A stretch of DNA of 64,000 nt from Ancistrus triradiatus. Its lineage: Eukaryota > Chordata > Actinopteri > Siluriformes > Loricariidae. This document shows, one piece after another, positions 10,655-23,676 of this stretch. The number at the start of each line of letters is the position of its first letter. Position 1 is the first letter of the stretch. The DNA is taken from positions 299,936-363,935 of the forward strand of contig JAJAGP010000084.1 of NCBI GenBank assembly GCA_025084515.1, written 5' to 3'. The notes under the pieces are model-generated. The model was not told where the DNA came from. It did no database searches and worked only from the letters and a program-made list of their open reading frames with translations. A program made the position numbers and the translations under genes.

Positions 10655-11262
10655 TCTAATGGTACCCCCACAGGACCAGCACAGATCAGGTACTATTTGG
10701 GTGGTGAATCATTCTCAGCACTGCAGTGACACTGATTTGGTACTGGTGTGTTAATGGTGGTGTGTTAATGTGTGTTGTGCTGTCGCAATTGAATCAGATA
10801 CAGAAGTGCTGCTGGAGTTTTTAAACTCCGTGTTCCATCACAGTGTGCAGTCTTCTAGACACATCTACCTTATTGCTCCACCTTGCAGACAAAGTCAGAG
10901 ACAGCAGATCATCTGTTGTTGGACAGTTTGTGTTAGTCATCCTCTAATCCTTCAACAGTGCTCACAGGATGCTGCCTACAGAATGCTTGCGGCTGAACAT
11001 TTTTGGTTGGTGCACTATTTTCAGTCTAGCAGTGACGCTGAGGTGGTTATAAACTCCAGCAGCAGTGTCTAATCCATTAACACACCACCACCACCACATT
11101 GGTGTCACTGCAGGTCTGAGAATGATCCAGCACCCGAAAAGTGCCTGATCTGTGATGGTCATGGGTTCTGACCATTAGGGAACAGAGTAATGGGACTAAA
11201 AGTATGTAGAGAAACAGACGGGCTACAGTCTGTAATTGTAGAACTACTACGTGTAGTGAGCA
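10655..11262. repeat. palindromic non-autonomous fish repeat, copy 2
   Basis: CTCAGCACTGCAGTGACAC near the left and GTGTCACTGCAGGTCTGAG near the right, with GCTGCTGGAGTTTTTAAACT and AACTCCAGCAGCAGTGTCT inside, make an imperfect palindrome of about 450 bp. Ends with ACTCTGTTCTCTAATGG and CCATTAGGGAACAGAGTAA. No coding capacity; the hydrophobic open frames inside are by-products of the palindrome. Confidence 0.7.
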
Positions 11263-11583
11263 CTAAAACTTAAATACAGAATAAGTGCACTGATTATAAC
11301 ATGGGATTATCTTCTGATAAGGTCCTATTCTGTTCCAAGAAGACTACAAGTTACTTTAAAATCTCAAACTTCGGCTCGAGTTGGGAGCAATATGCAGGCA
11401 GTGGTGTGTGATGTAAAACAAAGCATGTTCACAACACTGTCTGGACGCCATCTGTGTTCATTAACCATTTTCTGGTTTAGAAAAAATCTGGTCAGTCTTC
11501 TCGTTCAGTCAAAAGTTGTAGGTGGTCGAAATTTTGGTGCATCTCTAACAGAAACCTACAGCACTGAGAATTAGGCAACTAAC

Positions 11584-11655
11584 CTGCAAAGTGTCTGCAA
11601 ACAGCACTATTAGGCTTTTCAGGTCCAGAATCAGGTCGGGGTCCGTGCAGTAGGA
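11584..11655 (-). CDS. exoc6b: exoc6b exon h (72 nt), SYCTDPDLILDLKSLIVLFADTLQ
   Basis: A phase 0-0 exon of 24 codons between TTTCCTGACAG and CAG|GTTAGT. It continues THS from exon g as THSSYCTDPDLILDLK, the conserved Sec15 motif, then LIVLFADTLQ, a hydrophobic helix of the central bundle. Substitutions relative to mammals are conservative (S to T, N to D, V to I, N to S). Confidence 0.94.
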
Positions 11656-12323
11656 CTGTCAGGAAAAAGGCAATGGAAGAGTTTAATGAACTTGAGGTCT
11701 TTTCAAACAGAGTTCGGTGCATTTCAAGTTTTGAAAAAGAACACGCACATATTAAAACCATCTTTCACACCAAGTCTGAAAATGACAGACTGCGACGCCA
11801 TGTACAATTTTTAATCTGAGCCTGTTCTAATTTCTGTGTTGTTTGGATGTGTTAAAATCAGGCTGACCAATCAGAGCTCTGTTGTCAGGCAGAACAGCTC
11901 ATGAGCTTATAGGACATGCAATGCGCTGACTATAAAAACATGGATATTAATGAAAACATCTGGTGGAATGTAGCTGAAAGGCTGGAGAATGGTGGTGATA
12001 AACCTCACAGTGACTGTATGGAACAGTTTTCTTATTTATCTAAGTGCATTCTAATCTGTACATGCCCACAAAAAACACAAACTATGGTTTCCTGCACTAA
12101 TCTTCTCTCATGTCTGTTTTTCGTTTTAAGTTGACGTAAATGTCTGTTTTTTTTTTATGATGATGTAAAAAAGACACGGCAAAATCTCTGACACTCTCGT
12201 TAAGAGAAAAGAAAATAAAGAACGCAAACGCGGACAGAGAATACGTAACGCACTTGGTGTGAAGATCCGACTACGTTAAAAATTGTACCCGTTCTTTTTT
12301 TTGTGTGCGCGAAAAAAAACGTA

Positions 12324-14065
12324 CAGTGGTGCTTGAAAGTTTGTGAACCCTTTAGAATTTTATACATTTCTGCACAAATATGACCTAAAACATCATCAGA
12401 TTTTCACACAAGTCCTAAAAGTAGATAAAGAGAACCCAGTTAAACAAATGAGACAAAAATATTATACTTGGTCATTTATTTATTGAAGAAAATGATCCAG
12501 TATTACATATTAGTGAGTGGCATAAGTATGTGAACCTCTAGGATTAGAAGTTAATTTGAAGGTGAAATTAGAGTCAGGTGTTTTCAATCAATGGGATGAC
12601 AATCAGGTGTGAGTGGGCACCCTGTTTTATTTAAAGAACAGGGATCTATCAAAGTCTGCTCTTCACAACACATGTTTGTGGAAGTGTATCATAGCACAAA
12701 CAAAGGAGATTTTTGAGGACCTCAGAAAAAGAGGTTGATGCTCATCAGGCTGGAAAAGGTTGCAAACCATCTCTTAAAGAGTTTGGACACTCCACCAATC
12801 CACAGTCAGAACAGATTGTGTACAAATGGAAGAAGAAATTCAAGACCACTGTTACCCTCCCCAGGAGTGGTCGACCCAACAAAGATCACTCCAAGAGCAA
12901 GGCGTGTAATAGTTGGGTGAGGTCACAAAGGACCCAGGGGGTAACTTCTAAGCAACTGAAGGCCTCTCTCACATTGGCTAATGTTAATGTTCATGAGTCC
13001 ACCATCAGAAGAAAGAAAAACACTGAACAACAATGGTGTCCATGGCAGGGTTTGCAAGGAGCAAAGCCACTGCTCTCCAAAAAGACATTGCTGCTCGTCT
13101 GCAGTTTGCTAAAGATCACGTTGACAAGCCAGAAGGCTATTGGAAGAATGTTGTGGATGGATGAGACTAAATAGAACTTTTTGGTTTAAGAGGAAAAGCA
13201 GTATGTTTGGAGTAAAGGAAACCACTGCATTTTCCAGCATAAGAACCTTATCCCATCTGTGAAACATGGTGGTGGTAGTAGTATCATGGTTTGGGCCTGT
13301 TTTGCTGCATCTGGGCCAGGACGTATTCCAGGACGATGATTTCAATCATTGATTGGAACACATGATTGAATTCTGAATATTTATATCAGAGATTTCTAAA
13401 GGAAGGAAAAATGGTCAGGGACATCTGTCCATTTGAAACGGGAATCTCCAAAAGAATTCTAAAAAAAAAGTCAGGACAGAATCTGTCCATGTACTGAATC
13501 TTCTACAAAGAAGGTGGGTCATGCAAAGAAGACACTAGTTAATACCCTAAGCACACAAGTCGTTCTTTAATTCCAAAGAAATGGTTATAAGAAAGATATA
13601 GTTAATATTTTGGAATGGCCAAGTCAAAGTCCTGACTTTGAATCCAATCGAAATGTTGTGGAAGGACCGCGACGAGTGAGCAGCTAATGTGAGGAAACCC
13701 AACAACATCCCAGAGCTGAAGCTGTTCTGTACGGAGGAATGGGATAAATTCCTCAAAGCCGGTGTGCAGGACTGATCAACAGTTTACAGGGAAACGTTTA
13801 GTTGCAGTTATTGCTGCCACAGGGGGGTTCACACCAGATACTGAAAGCAAAGGTTCACATACTTTTGCCACTCATTAATTATGTAATATTGGATCATTTT
13901 CCCCAATAAATAAATGACCAAGTATAATATTTTTGTCTGATTTGTGTAACTGGGTTCTCTTTATCTACTTTTAGGACTTGTGTGAAAATCTGATGATGTT
14001 TTAGGTCATATTTATGCAGAAAGAGAGACAATTCTAAAGGGTTCACAAACTTTCAAGCACCACTG
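12324..14065 (+). mobile_element. Tc1-like element (GTGGTGCTTGAAAGTTTGTGAACCC family), copy 1, full length
   Basis: Begins CAGTGGTGCTTGAAAGTTTG and ends CAAACTTTCAAGCACCACTG, flanked by TA (12322-12323, 14066-14067). The inverted ends are about 200 bp with inner repeats near AAAAGTATGTGAACCTCTAGG. At 1,742 bp it is slightly longer than expected for Tc1 elements because of small insertions. The transposase between the ends is inactive. This copy defines the family, which has seven members in the window. Confidence 0.9.
12691..13860 (+). pseudogene. Tc1-like transposase, inactive
   Basis: The start codon is ATA instead of ATG (12691). Recognisable blocks in shifting frames: AHQAGKGYK (N-terminal paired-like HTH), SGRPTKITPRARRVIVG, TLANVNVHEST, YWKNVVDG-like DETK with the first catalytic Asp kept but a stop right after it, KHGGGS, and a later NPIEML-like block. 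Several frameshifts and an insertion around 13330-13530 separate the three DDE residues. Confidence 0.85.
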
Positions 14066-14216
14066 TACTCTGTGTGAATAGTCCTTTCGTCAAAGGTTCT
14101 AAAAGCAGAACATGACACTGAGCTTGTCAGTTTTGTCTTTCTTGTCTGTACTGAAAGAATGAAGCAGTGGATAAAGTATAGAATGACAGACTTGCTAATG
14201 AGGGACATGGACATAC

Positions 14217-14337
14217 TGAGTGAGTACGTAGTGCTGCAATGGTCTTCGACAGAGCAAGTTCCCATAATTCCTCCACATAAGCTCTGTTCACCAGTCCTTT
14301 TGTTGTATGCAGAATGTGATCCTCCACTACAAAGAAT
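14217..14337 (-). CDS. exoc6b: exoc6b exon g (121 nt), FFVVEDHILHTTKGLVNRAYVEELWELALSK
   Basis: One base completing Gly, then 40 codons ending ALRTHS before GTATGT. FFVVEDHILHTT is a signature of Sec15 proteins, and the rest (GLVNRAYVEELWELALSKTIAALRTHS) aligns with EXOC6B without gaps. The acceptor GTGTAG has a weak pyrimidine tract. A dead Tc1-like element ends 149 bp past the upstream (acceptor) side of the neighbouring intron, at 14065 in window coordinates. It encodes part of the central helical bundle, about residues 348-387. Confidence 0.95.
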
Positions 14338-14915
14338 CTACACAGGGAGGACAAAACACAATAAAAGGTGACACACCAGCCACAATAAATACACCTAATC
14401 TGCGCCTGGCACTGCTCTGCACAAAACTTTCCAGAATCTGCGGCATTCATAAAAGTCCCATTCCAAATCCTTACTGAGAAAACCAGAGGATTGTGGGCAG
14501 AATGGGCAGCTCAACAGCACGTCCACAATTTCACAGACATCCTGTGGTGTCGGTGCCTGAGGAATGGCTTGTGCCACCAAGATGCTTGCCGTAACCTTCT
14601 TTCCAGACATGCACCTTCCCGACATTCCATCTAAGCACTTGGAATAACGCCCATCTGCCACTCCACATCCCCGAGCCTACAAATCTCACAGTCTGGCAGC
14701 GTTTGCAACAGCTCCTAGACAGAATATCATGGAGCGGTGCATTTCAGTGAGGCGGAGATTTGGAATAAGCGGAGCCTGAGCAGAGTACCACAATAATCGT
14801 GCCATTTTTAATGAATCGCTTTAAGCCCAGAGACATTTCAACATTTCAACCACACCACGAATGATTTTCATTACATTTAATGAGGCTAATTAAAATACAG
14901 GGTAGTGATACTTAC
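14338..14915 (-). other. exoc6b intron f/g (578 bp)
   Basis: No repeat, open frame or other element recognised. One of only two introns here free of visible mobile DNA. Confidence 0.75.
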
Positions 14916-14962
14916 CCTACAATTTGATTGAAGTACCGCCTGTATCCATCTAGGGTTTCATG
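14916..14962 (-). CDS. exoc6b: exoc6b exon f (47 nt), HETLDGYRRYFNQIV
   Basis: Fifteen codons plus two bases of a Gly codon, between TATGGCAG and GTAGG|GTAAGT. HETLDGYRRYFNQIVG matches EXOC6B with one conservative Lys to Arg change. The split glycine (GG + A) is completed by the first base of exon g, an independent check of both boundaries. It is separated from exon g by a short intron of 578 bp. Confidence 0.93.
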
Positions 14963-17733
14963 CTGCCATACACACCATGGACAGAGGGGCAAAAAGAAAA
15001 AACATCATTGAAAATCTGAGATTGTGCATCTCTTCTAAATCAAAAATACACTGCTTTGTGAAGCATTGTACCTGCAATGCCAAATCAGAAAAAGATGGGA
15101 GAGTATGGAAAATGCAAATAAAGGAAAACAGTGTTTCTTGCTTTTACTTTGACTTTGACTTCATTACAGACAGTACAAACCCAAGATATTTCAATTTTTT
15201 TTTCTGGTTAACTTCATTTCATTTGTTAATAAACATCCATTCCTGCATTTCAGGCCTGCAACACATTCCCAAAAATGCTGGAACGGTGAAGGATTTACCA
15301 CTTTGTAATGTCAACACTCCTCCTCACAACACTTAAGACATTTTGGCACCGAGGATACAGACAGGATTGCAGGCAGGCCAGTCCAGTACCCGTACCCGTA
15401 CCCTCTGGTTCTATAGTAATGCCTTTGTAATGTGTGCAGCATGTTGTTTTGTATTGCCATGTTAAAAAATGCATGGACGTCCCAGGAAAAGATGTCATCT
15501 TGAAGGCGGCTCATGTTGCTCTAAAATATCAATGCACTTTTAAGATCCTGCCATCACAGAAGTGTTAATTACTTTTGCCAAGGGCACTGACCCAACCCCG
15601 TACCATGACAGAGCCTGGCTTTTGGACTTGGTTGCTGATAACAGTCTGGATGTTCGTTCTTGTCTTCTGTTCGGAGCAAACGGCGTCCATTTCTTCCAAA
15701 AGAGATCTGGAATACAGATTCATGGAACCACAATATGTTTCCACTGTGTGATGGTCCATCCTAGATGCCTCCAAGCACAGACATCAATAAGTATCTCACA
15801 TATTTGTTGACAAACCCGAGATGACCTGTCTGTCTTTGCTCCTCAAAGACCCTTGTAATCCTGATTACCATTCCATGTTGACGTCACCTGTTTAAAATGA
15901 CAGCATTATTTATTATTTGACCTCATTACCAGGCCTAACTTGCTACCAGCCCAGCTTCTTTTGGAATGTGTTGCAGGCCCAAAATGCAGAAATGGATGTT
16001 TATTAACACATGAAGTTGAGCAGACATGAAAACATGAAATATCTTGAGTTCATACCATCTGTGACGAAATAAAAGTCAAGTAAATATAATATAAGAAACA
16101 CTGATTCTTTGCTTGCATTTTCCATACTTTCGGAACTTCTTTCTGATTTGGAGTTGCATAATGTATGCTACTATGCATTCAATATTCCAATATATTTGCA
16201 CTTACTTATTTAAATAAATTTAAATAAACTACATTACAGATTTAAAATTAATCCCATGTAGGACCCATATTCAAATTCAATAGTCCTTTAAAACTAAGCT
16301 AGTTGGATTTAATCACCTGCTTTGACTAACTGACAAGAAAAACTAAGTTTTAAGCCACTGGCTTAAAATTCCTGGTGCACATGATATCAGGTAAGGTCAA
16401 ACCAAAATGTTTAAAACCATTATGAATCCATTAAATATTAATTTAGGATAGTAGTGACCACACCTGAAACTAATCTTGGTGAAAGGGGGGAAAAAAGTGC
16501 CACAAAATTACTAGCACGTGTCCAAAAAAGGGACGATTCCATGCTAATGGCATAACCATGTACTCTTTGTACTGATATTTAACTGCAACTGTCCATGACA
16601 AATATTAAACACAATGACTGACACTTATTTCAGGGGAATTTTCAACTAAAGGAGGAACTACTCTTTCCCAAGAACTGTATGTGAAACAAAAGCAATCACA
16701 TAGGGAATAAAGAAAAAGCCTCTGCGAACAACAAAAACATTGCTTTGTGAAGCAAAAGCTTCAGTACCCTGCAAATAAAAAAAATGCTAGAAACAGAGGT
16801 TTAAAATTGTTAACAAAATGCCCTGTCGTAACTTCACCACATCTTAAACAAAGTGAAAATATTCCTTTATTATTTATGCAGAAAATAACAATTCAAAATG
16901 TGTAATTTTCTTGTGTAAATATTTAAACAAAATGCCTCTTTAGTCTTTAAAAGAAATTAGGAGTCTAACTGAGAACAGCATATGCACCTGTGATAAGATA
17001 AGCACCCTCTGGTGTTCAAAAAATGCAACTGAATTAGATGGCGTCACGAACAAGTGTGAACCACTCAACGATGCACATCGTCCCATTTTTGCATCGCAAT
17101 GCACCGGGTCTGCTAGCGATACACGCCGAGTAGAGGTTTCGCATGTTACCCCGCCAAAAAAAAGCAAAGCATAACAAGATCTCTACATAGCAACCAGATT
17201 CTGACGTGTGCGCCGAAGACGCAAAGAGCAGTACCAAAAGAAGGAGGCTTGTACAAAAAGGATGTCACCAAGTGGCAAAATTGTATTCAGGTTGCAAAAG
17301 GAGCGCTAACAAAGAAAACCAAAGCCTGGGTTCTCTGACTGGTCAAGAAAAGTGACCACTTAAACATGTGGAACAGCACTTAAAAAGCTGAAAAAGGAAC
17401 CCACATAATCCAGCTGAAATGCGCACCCAGTTAGTGGAACAGTGGGCTAACATTAACAGGAAGTCTCTCAAGACACGGGTAGAATTCCTTCATGAAAGGA
17501 TTACTGTAACCAAGAATTATGGATGAAATTAGACGTGTGATTATTTTCTTATCAGGGAAGCTTATTATGTAATTGCACATACAACCCAAATAACTCTCAC
17601 ATCTGTCGACTTAATTAAAAGGCGCTGCTGTTTGGGTAGTGAGAATGTGAAGGACAGTGAAAGGCCACGACAGGCCAAAACCATAAAACAAACAGACATG
17701 ACTATAATTAAAAGTTGGAGAGGAATGGCTTAC
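14963..17733 (-). other. exoc6b intron e/f (2,771 bp)
   Basis: Holds a CAACCCC-type TIR element (15070-16157). The rest (16158-17733) is A+T-rich. A stretch at 17040-17400 has a higher CpG content and resembles hAT-element DNA, but no end or domain could be fixed. Confidence 0.65.
15070..16157 (-). mobile_element. CAACCCCAAATCAGAA TIR element, copy 2
   Basis: Left end degraded (CAATGCCAAATCAGAAAAAG), right end TTCTGATTTGGAGTTGCATA. Shares AATAAACATCCATTCCTGCA, GGCCTGCAACACATTCCC and GATGGTCCATCCTAGATGCC with copy 1. A CAGTACCCGTACCCGTACCC simple run lies inside. Confidence 0.72.
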
Positions 17734-17817
17734 CATGTTAGAATGCGGCTGCAACACTAGTCGAGCTTGCTTCCTCCTTTGCTTCCTGTAGTAGTTCTCA
17801 AAAGCATCCCGGGCACC
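17734..17817 (-). CDS. exoc6b: exoc6b exon e (84 nt), GARDAFENYYRKQRRKQARLVL
   Basis: A phase 0-0 exon of 28 codons between CTGACCCAG and ATG|GTAAGC. FENYYRKQRRKQARLVLQP is a hallmark basic segment of Sec15, and this copy differs from the remembered human EXOC6B at only three positions (E to D, T to A, P to H). The high Arg/Lys content marks a surface helix. It follows exon d in register: the GAR start completes the SVLGAR motif. Confidence 0.95.
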
Positions 17818-19964
17818 CTGGGTCAGAAAAACAAAGGGATTCGGTCAAAATCAGAAAAGAAGCGTGAAGATTGAAAGGAACATGCATCATGGGACTAGAA
17901 ACTGATTTGACAGGTGTGGTTAAAATAAAAAGCTCTTTTGTAAACTAAAATAAAACAAAGCAACCTAAAACAGTGATTGCTATTGCATGGATTGATGTTC
18001 ATCTTTGGTCAGAATTAAAGTGACAGGGCACAAAGATTTCAGTGCCAGGGTCTGAATCAAACACAGGATGATGGGTTGCCAAGAATCACTTTTCAAATCA
18101 CAGAATACAATTTCAACAAAATCGATTTTCATTGGGACTGAAATCGACCTTTCCCAAAATGTTCAGACCTGACAGCATCCACTGCTCTTCATTCCAGCGC
18201 CGTCTCTTATCTGAGCAAGTGTCCACGTAAGAGCAAACAGGTCCCAACTTTGAAAATCAGCAGACCCCCACAAGGAGAGAATGAAAGAGAGAAAGAAAGA
18301 AAGCAGTGCTTTATGTGATAGGGTTATCACTTGCTTTTTTGTCAGTTCCTCTGAGAAAAGGCTTAATCATCCAGCAAGGCCGTGCTCCTCGTCTGACCCA
18401 CAGATAACACTGGTTCAAATGCACAATGTACAGCCACACCCAATCACATCCACCAAGTGTCTAGCACTTTCGTACAAAAGAGTGGAGAAATAAAAGAGGG
18501 CTAAATAATAAAATACATTCTCGTCTGAAACTCCAGGGTTCACGTTTTATTGTTCAGCAAGTCTGAGATATGCTGGCACAGATGAATAATAACTAACAAA
18601 GTAAACAACTACAAGGACACCAAAAGGGTACATGGGAAGGATGTTCTAACCAACAATTCAAATGACTTCTATTGAAAACCTCTGTTAAATACGTACACGG
18701 CACACTGCAAATATTCCAAACACAATACAGCGACAGGTCCCTCAGAGAGATGTTGGAGTGATTTGTCACTGCACATGACCCATAAGGGGTATGCACATAC
18801 TTGCTTAACTCTGACCTTCTCTGCCAACTCTCCCCCTCCACTTCCTGGCAAGAGGCAGGCCTGTTTCCTCTCTGATATAAACATATGCATACTCATGCAC
18901 ACACATGGGCACTCAGGGGCCCTGCGCAATGCCACAGGTCACGGATAGGTGAAAAGAGCCTGAACCGGGCAAACAGAGCCTAGCCACAAACCCGGACCAG
19001 TGTGAAGCTGAAAACACTGAATAACTAACTGGCCCACCCGGTTATTAGTATGGCTTGCATGTGGGGATGAATATGAAACCCAAATGGACTCACTCATCAC
19101 AACACTCGAGCACAATTCCCAAATCCACAATAACAAACAAAGAAATACACAAACAGGCTCACAAATATTTCCCATCTCTGAAACGTCATGCAAATCCACA
19201 ATCACTGATGGATAAATCCAGAGTCACAAATGCTATAGATGTCAACAGCCAATAAGCATGTATATAATCACAAGTTACTTCCAACCTTACAATCTGATTG
19301 GTTGAGAAGAGTTCCCACCATGCTGATATTCTGAACAACAGCTAAGCTTTTTCACAGCAAAACAGTAACCCGCCGCTGACGTGTTGCCAAGTAACAGGTT
19401 ACTTAATAGTATTAGATAGACCTTTTGTAGCAGAGTATGTAAATGCTGGGTAGCAAATTGTTACCACTGCATAACAATAACTCATTTGTTGTAGACCTAA
19501 TTTTGGCAGAAGGTACTTAATGCATATTCAGTATGAAATACAGGGATTTTTTTTATTTTATTTTGTTGTGTCAAAAAAATAATAATAATTGTTGTACAAA
19601 AGCAATAGAGCACGAGGTGTGAACCTCATGTTATTATATATGGCACTCACCTTCAGCTCATGCCTGTGACCAAATCACAGCGGTGATATTATTCGCAATA
19701 ACACATTGTATTCTATTGCATAAATAAAAAATACCTACAGAAAATCAAAGCTCTTTGAAATAGTCACTACAACCAAAGACGAAAATACACTTTCCACAGT
19801 TTATTCACACAAGTAACAAACCAAAAGGTAACTGTGAAAACGTAGACAAAATAAACCACAAGATCAAGGTAATAAGAGAGCTCAAACCCCTAATTCAATA
19901 CTTTATAGAGCCACATTCAATTAGTGCAATCTGCTTGCACACCTCTGCCCTCCTTTCCCACTTA

Positions 19965-20887
19965 CAGTGGTGCTTGAAAGTTTGTGAATCTTTTAAAATT
20001 TTCTATATTTCTGCATAAATATGGCCTAAAATATCATCAGATTTTCACACAAGTTTGAAAATTATTATTAGTAAATGGCAAAAGTTTTATTTAAAGAACA
20101 GGGCTCTATCAAAGTCTGCTCTTCACAACACATGTTTGTGGAAGTGTAGCATGGCACGAACAAAGGAGATTTCTGAGGACCTCAGAACAAGTTGTTGATG
20201 CTCATGAGGCTGGAAAAGGTTACAAAACCATCTCTAAAGGGTTTGGACTCCACCAATCCACAGTCAGACAGATGGAGTACAAAATCCACAGTACAAATGG
20301 AGGAAATTCAAGACCATTGTTACCCTCCCCAGGAGTGGTCGACCAACAAAGATCACTCCAAGAGCAAGGCGTGCAATAGTTGGCGAGGTCACAAAGGACC
20401 CTCTCACATTGGCTAATGTTAATGTTCATGAGTCCACCATCAGAAGAACACTGAACAACAATGGTGTGCATGGCAGGGTCGGAAGGAGAAAGCCACTGCT
20501 CTCCAAAAAGAACATTGCTGCTCATCTGCAGTTTACTAAAGATCACGTGGACAAGCCAGAAGGCTATTGGAAGAATGTTTTGTGGACAGATGAGACCAAA
20601 ATAGAACTTTTTGGTTTAAAAGAAAAGCGTTTATGGTTTGGAGAGAGGAAAACACTGCCCTTCCAGCATAAGAACCTTATCCCATCTGTGAAACATGGTG
20701 GTGGTAGTATCATGGTTTTGGGCCTGTTTTGCTGCATCTGGGCCAGGACAGCTTGCCATCATTGATGGAACAACGAATTCTGAATTATATCAGAGAATTC
20801 TAAAGGAAAATGTCAGGACATCTGTCCATGAACTGAATCTCAAGAGAAGGTGGGTCATGCAGCAAGACAACGACCCTAAGCAAACAA
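19965..20887 (+). mobile_element. Tc1-like element, copy 2, 3'-truncated
   Basis: TA then CAGTGGTGCTTGAAAGTTTG at the left. Missing about 200 bp between the end repeat and the transposase, and everything after the QQDNDPK block. The break is followed by unrelated DNA containing ATTTGAGTTCAGTC. Confidence 0.85.
20151..20887 (+). pseudogene. Tc1-like transposase, truncated
   Basis: ATG at 20151. Two blocks stay open for over 80 codons: NVNVHESTIRRTLNNNGVHG through YWKNVLWTDETKIELFG, and IIDGTTNSELYQRILKENVR through RRWVMQQDNDPK. The first two catalytic Asp residues (DETK, QDND) are present; the third (Glu of NPIE) is lost with the missing end. Part of the TSKQLKASLT region is deleted near 20402. 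Confidence 0.85.
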
Positions 20888-23676
20888 ATATTTGTCCATT
20901 TGAGTTCAGTCAAATATCATGGTTAGTTGCAGTCAGGTCTGTCCACTGAAGGACTATCGTTAAGTCATTGTACTGTTTTTCGGCCATATATTAAGAGTCG
21001 CTGCTGTGTTGAAAGATGAACCACCGTGCTATCAGCAGCTGTCTCGCAGGAAGATGTAGGTTTCCTCAAATACTGTATATGGGTGTACAAGGCATCCGTT
21101 TTATCTCCGTGCCGATAAACCACCCAGTCCCCACCTTAAGAACACTCACACAACAGATCGATACCGCCACCAAACTTCACAGTAGGTATGGCGTATTTCG
21201 GGTGGCACTCTGTGGTTGCTTGTTACTAGTGTCTTAGCAGCTTCCCTGATCAGTATCTTTCCGTCACGGAGTTGAGGGATGGCTTAATTTAGTGTTGGTG
21301 GTGCCACAGACTTTCAACTTCTTAATAGTTCTCCAAAGAATATTCTGAGGAAAAGCCTTTTTGTATCCTTTTTCCAACTTATGCCTTCCCACAACTTTAT
21401 CCCAGAGCCCTTGTAAAAAACACCTTTCCAACCGTGGTGAATTCTTTGCCTTACCACGCAGAACTAGCAGAGGATTCCTTCAGGAACTTGTTCTGGATTC
21501 ATTAAAACTATTACAATTAATGTCAGCTGTTGGTGAGTTGGTCTGGAGTGGAATGAGGAATGTGATTGTTTGTGCCTGAGCAAGTTTATAACTATTTCCC
21601 TAAAGAGACTAATAACCACACTAGGAATTTTTGGAAGCCACGAGTCCCTTTAAAAATGAATTCAATAAATAAGATTTTAAAACGTTAGTTTCGCCGATGT
21701 TTAGTGTTATACTGTGTAAATACTGGGAAAAGTTCATATTTAACTAATTTAAATTTTCACGGATGAATGTGAAAAAACCTAAGACAGAATTTTTTTTTTT
21801 TCTATTAGCACTGAACCTTTACTTTCTGGCCAATGACTTAAAATGAGAAATGTGTGCATTTAAAAACACTTCATGTATGAATCAGAAATCTGATTCCTTT
21901 CATCCAAACATGGCTGTACTATATCCCAGTAATTAGTCAGCGTATGGTGACATAAATGTTCTTCATCTTTCCAAGCATGAACTTCTGCCCTAATCACATC
22001 TAATTGTAATAATGGTGTTAAAGTTACACTGCACAGAGTTCAGTAGACAGATCATTCACGTGTGTTAACATTAGCCTTTAAGTGAATTAAATACACTACA
22101 AGGCCATGGTATGTGCACAGCTCAACAGGAGTCTGGTTTCAGTCACATCCATTGCAAACAGGTGAATAAAATCCATCATACACCCATGCAAATTCCACAG
22201 ACAAATGCTGGCAGCAGAATGGCAGAATCAGACTGAACGGTTGATTCAGCACAGTGACTCAACATACAGTCACATTAGTCATACTGTAGATCACCACCTT
22301 CCCAGGAAGTCGTACCGAACAAAGCAATTCCACAAAATTGTTCCCTTCTGCAGCTGTACTGATCAACCGGAGCTAAAAAAGTAAGTTATATGCCCAAGAG
22401 CTCAGTCTAAGTGATATACCATACACCCAGTATTGGACCAACAAATGCTACAGTTCAGTCCTTGGTAGCAAAACTAGAATTAAAAAACTAGAACTATAGG
22501 ATTCCAAACTGTTTTTAAAAAGATGCTTTTGATCTTTTTAAAATCTCCAACTGCCTGAATTGACAGTGTCTTTCACAGCATTTGTTATGTCTTGCCATCT
22601 GTTGCTTTTCTTGAATGATCCAGGAAAGACTTGCTGAGTGTGTTTTTGTACTGGTACCCTGGTTGGTACTCCCGAAGTTTGCCATAACCTTCATGTTCTG
22701 TACGGTGACCAGTTCATAGATGCTGACATAAGTTAGTTGTCGAGCTGTCTTTAAAGGCAATTGATTTCCAACGTAGTTTGCAGATTGTCATCTTTTGAGC
22801 AACATCCATCATTTCACAGCCAAACCTCCTCCCTGTGAGTGAGGATGATCCACATCTAGCAACTAAATCTAATGATGTAGACTGAGGCTGGGGGTGTCTG
22901 TTGGTGCAGTCTGCTCACTAATTTGTAAACTCAGTAATGCGCTTTTAGGTAGAACCCTAGTTTGATTTGTGGCGTTAGCACGCTACATGCACTCGGTGCA
23001 TATTTGCAGGAGTCTATCCTACCTGGCTATACGACGCACTGAATGTGGGAACTCTTAAGGAGTGTTTTTGGCCATTTCTTGCAAAGTGAGTGACAGTCTA
23101 TAACGTCAGCTCGCACAAACAACAATTAAGAAATGATCTTGAAGTAAAAAAAATGTAATGTACCATAAACGATACATATCGCACACCCCTACACCGGAAT
23201 TGCTTAACTCGTATATCATATCCTTAGCCAGGAAAAATGTCACAACATCAGATATGTATGTAGAAAATCCTTTGACATTATTGTTTGATACAGCAATGTT
23301 TGTAGCTGCTGCACCCACAAGCATTTTAGGGTGATTTCTTTTTAAGAAGTTTGAACAGCTTCGTTGTGTTTCCACCAGACACCAGTCTCGTCTTTGCATA
23401 CTGTGCAAGCAGTTGTAGTGTCTGGTGGATAAAATCCGGACCAGTTCCATACATCTGATAATGATTTTTCTTAAGTCACCACATCGTCTACCAGGCTATT
23501 GTCTTGCCTACCAAGTACCTGATCACTATGGACGATTACACTATGTAACACAAGTTTTGCTTCCAGCTTTTTAATGTTATATTCCAATTGCTTATGTCTA
23601 ACACAAATTAAAAATTGCTTACATTCATCATAAACTTCGCTTTTGTGACCACGGCAACGAAAATGATGAATTTTTA

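Larger units (their letters stand above)
9656..11583 (-). other. exoc6b intron h/i (1,928 bp)
   Basis: Mostly repeats: a TIR element starting only 31 bp from the exon i acceptor, with a SINE inside (10240-10427), a truncated SINE (10538-10636) and the palindromic repeat at 10655-11262. The remaining 320 bp before exon h show nothing recognisable. Confidence 0.75.
11656..14216 (-). other. exoc6b intron g/h (2,561 bp)
   Basis: Two thirds of this intron is one dead Tc1-like element (12324-14065) in the opposite orientation to the gene. The remaining 11656-12323 is A+T-rich without a recognisable feature. Confidence 0.75.

Noticed and set aside
10770..11162. Open frames of 100 and 66 codons
   Set aside because: They lie in the palindromic repeat on both strands and reflect its symmetry, not a gene.
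17040..17400. CpG-richer stretch resembling hAT sequence
   Set aside because: No terminal repeats, target duplication or transposase motif could be identified.
20888..21600. Apparent repeat with possible degraded coding text after the truncated Tc1
   Set aside because: It looks like decayed transposon DNA, but I could not find ends or a domain, so no class is assigned.
22515..22760. 81-codon open frame on the minus strand
   Set aside because: No motif or homologous family recognised; composition like surrounding intron DNA.
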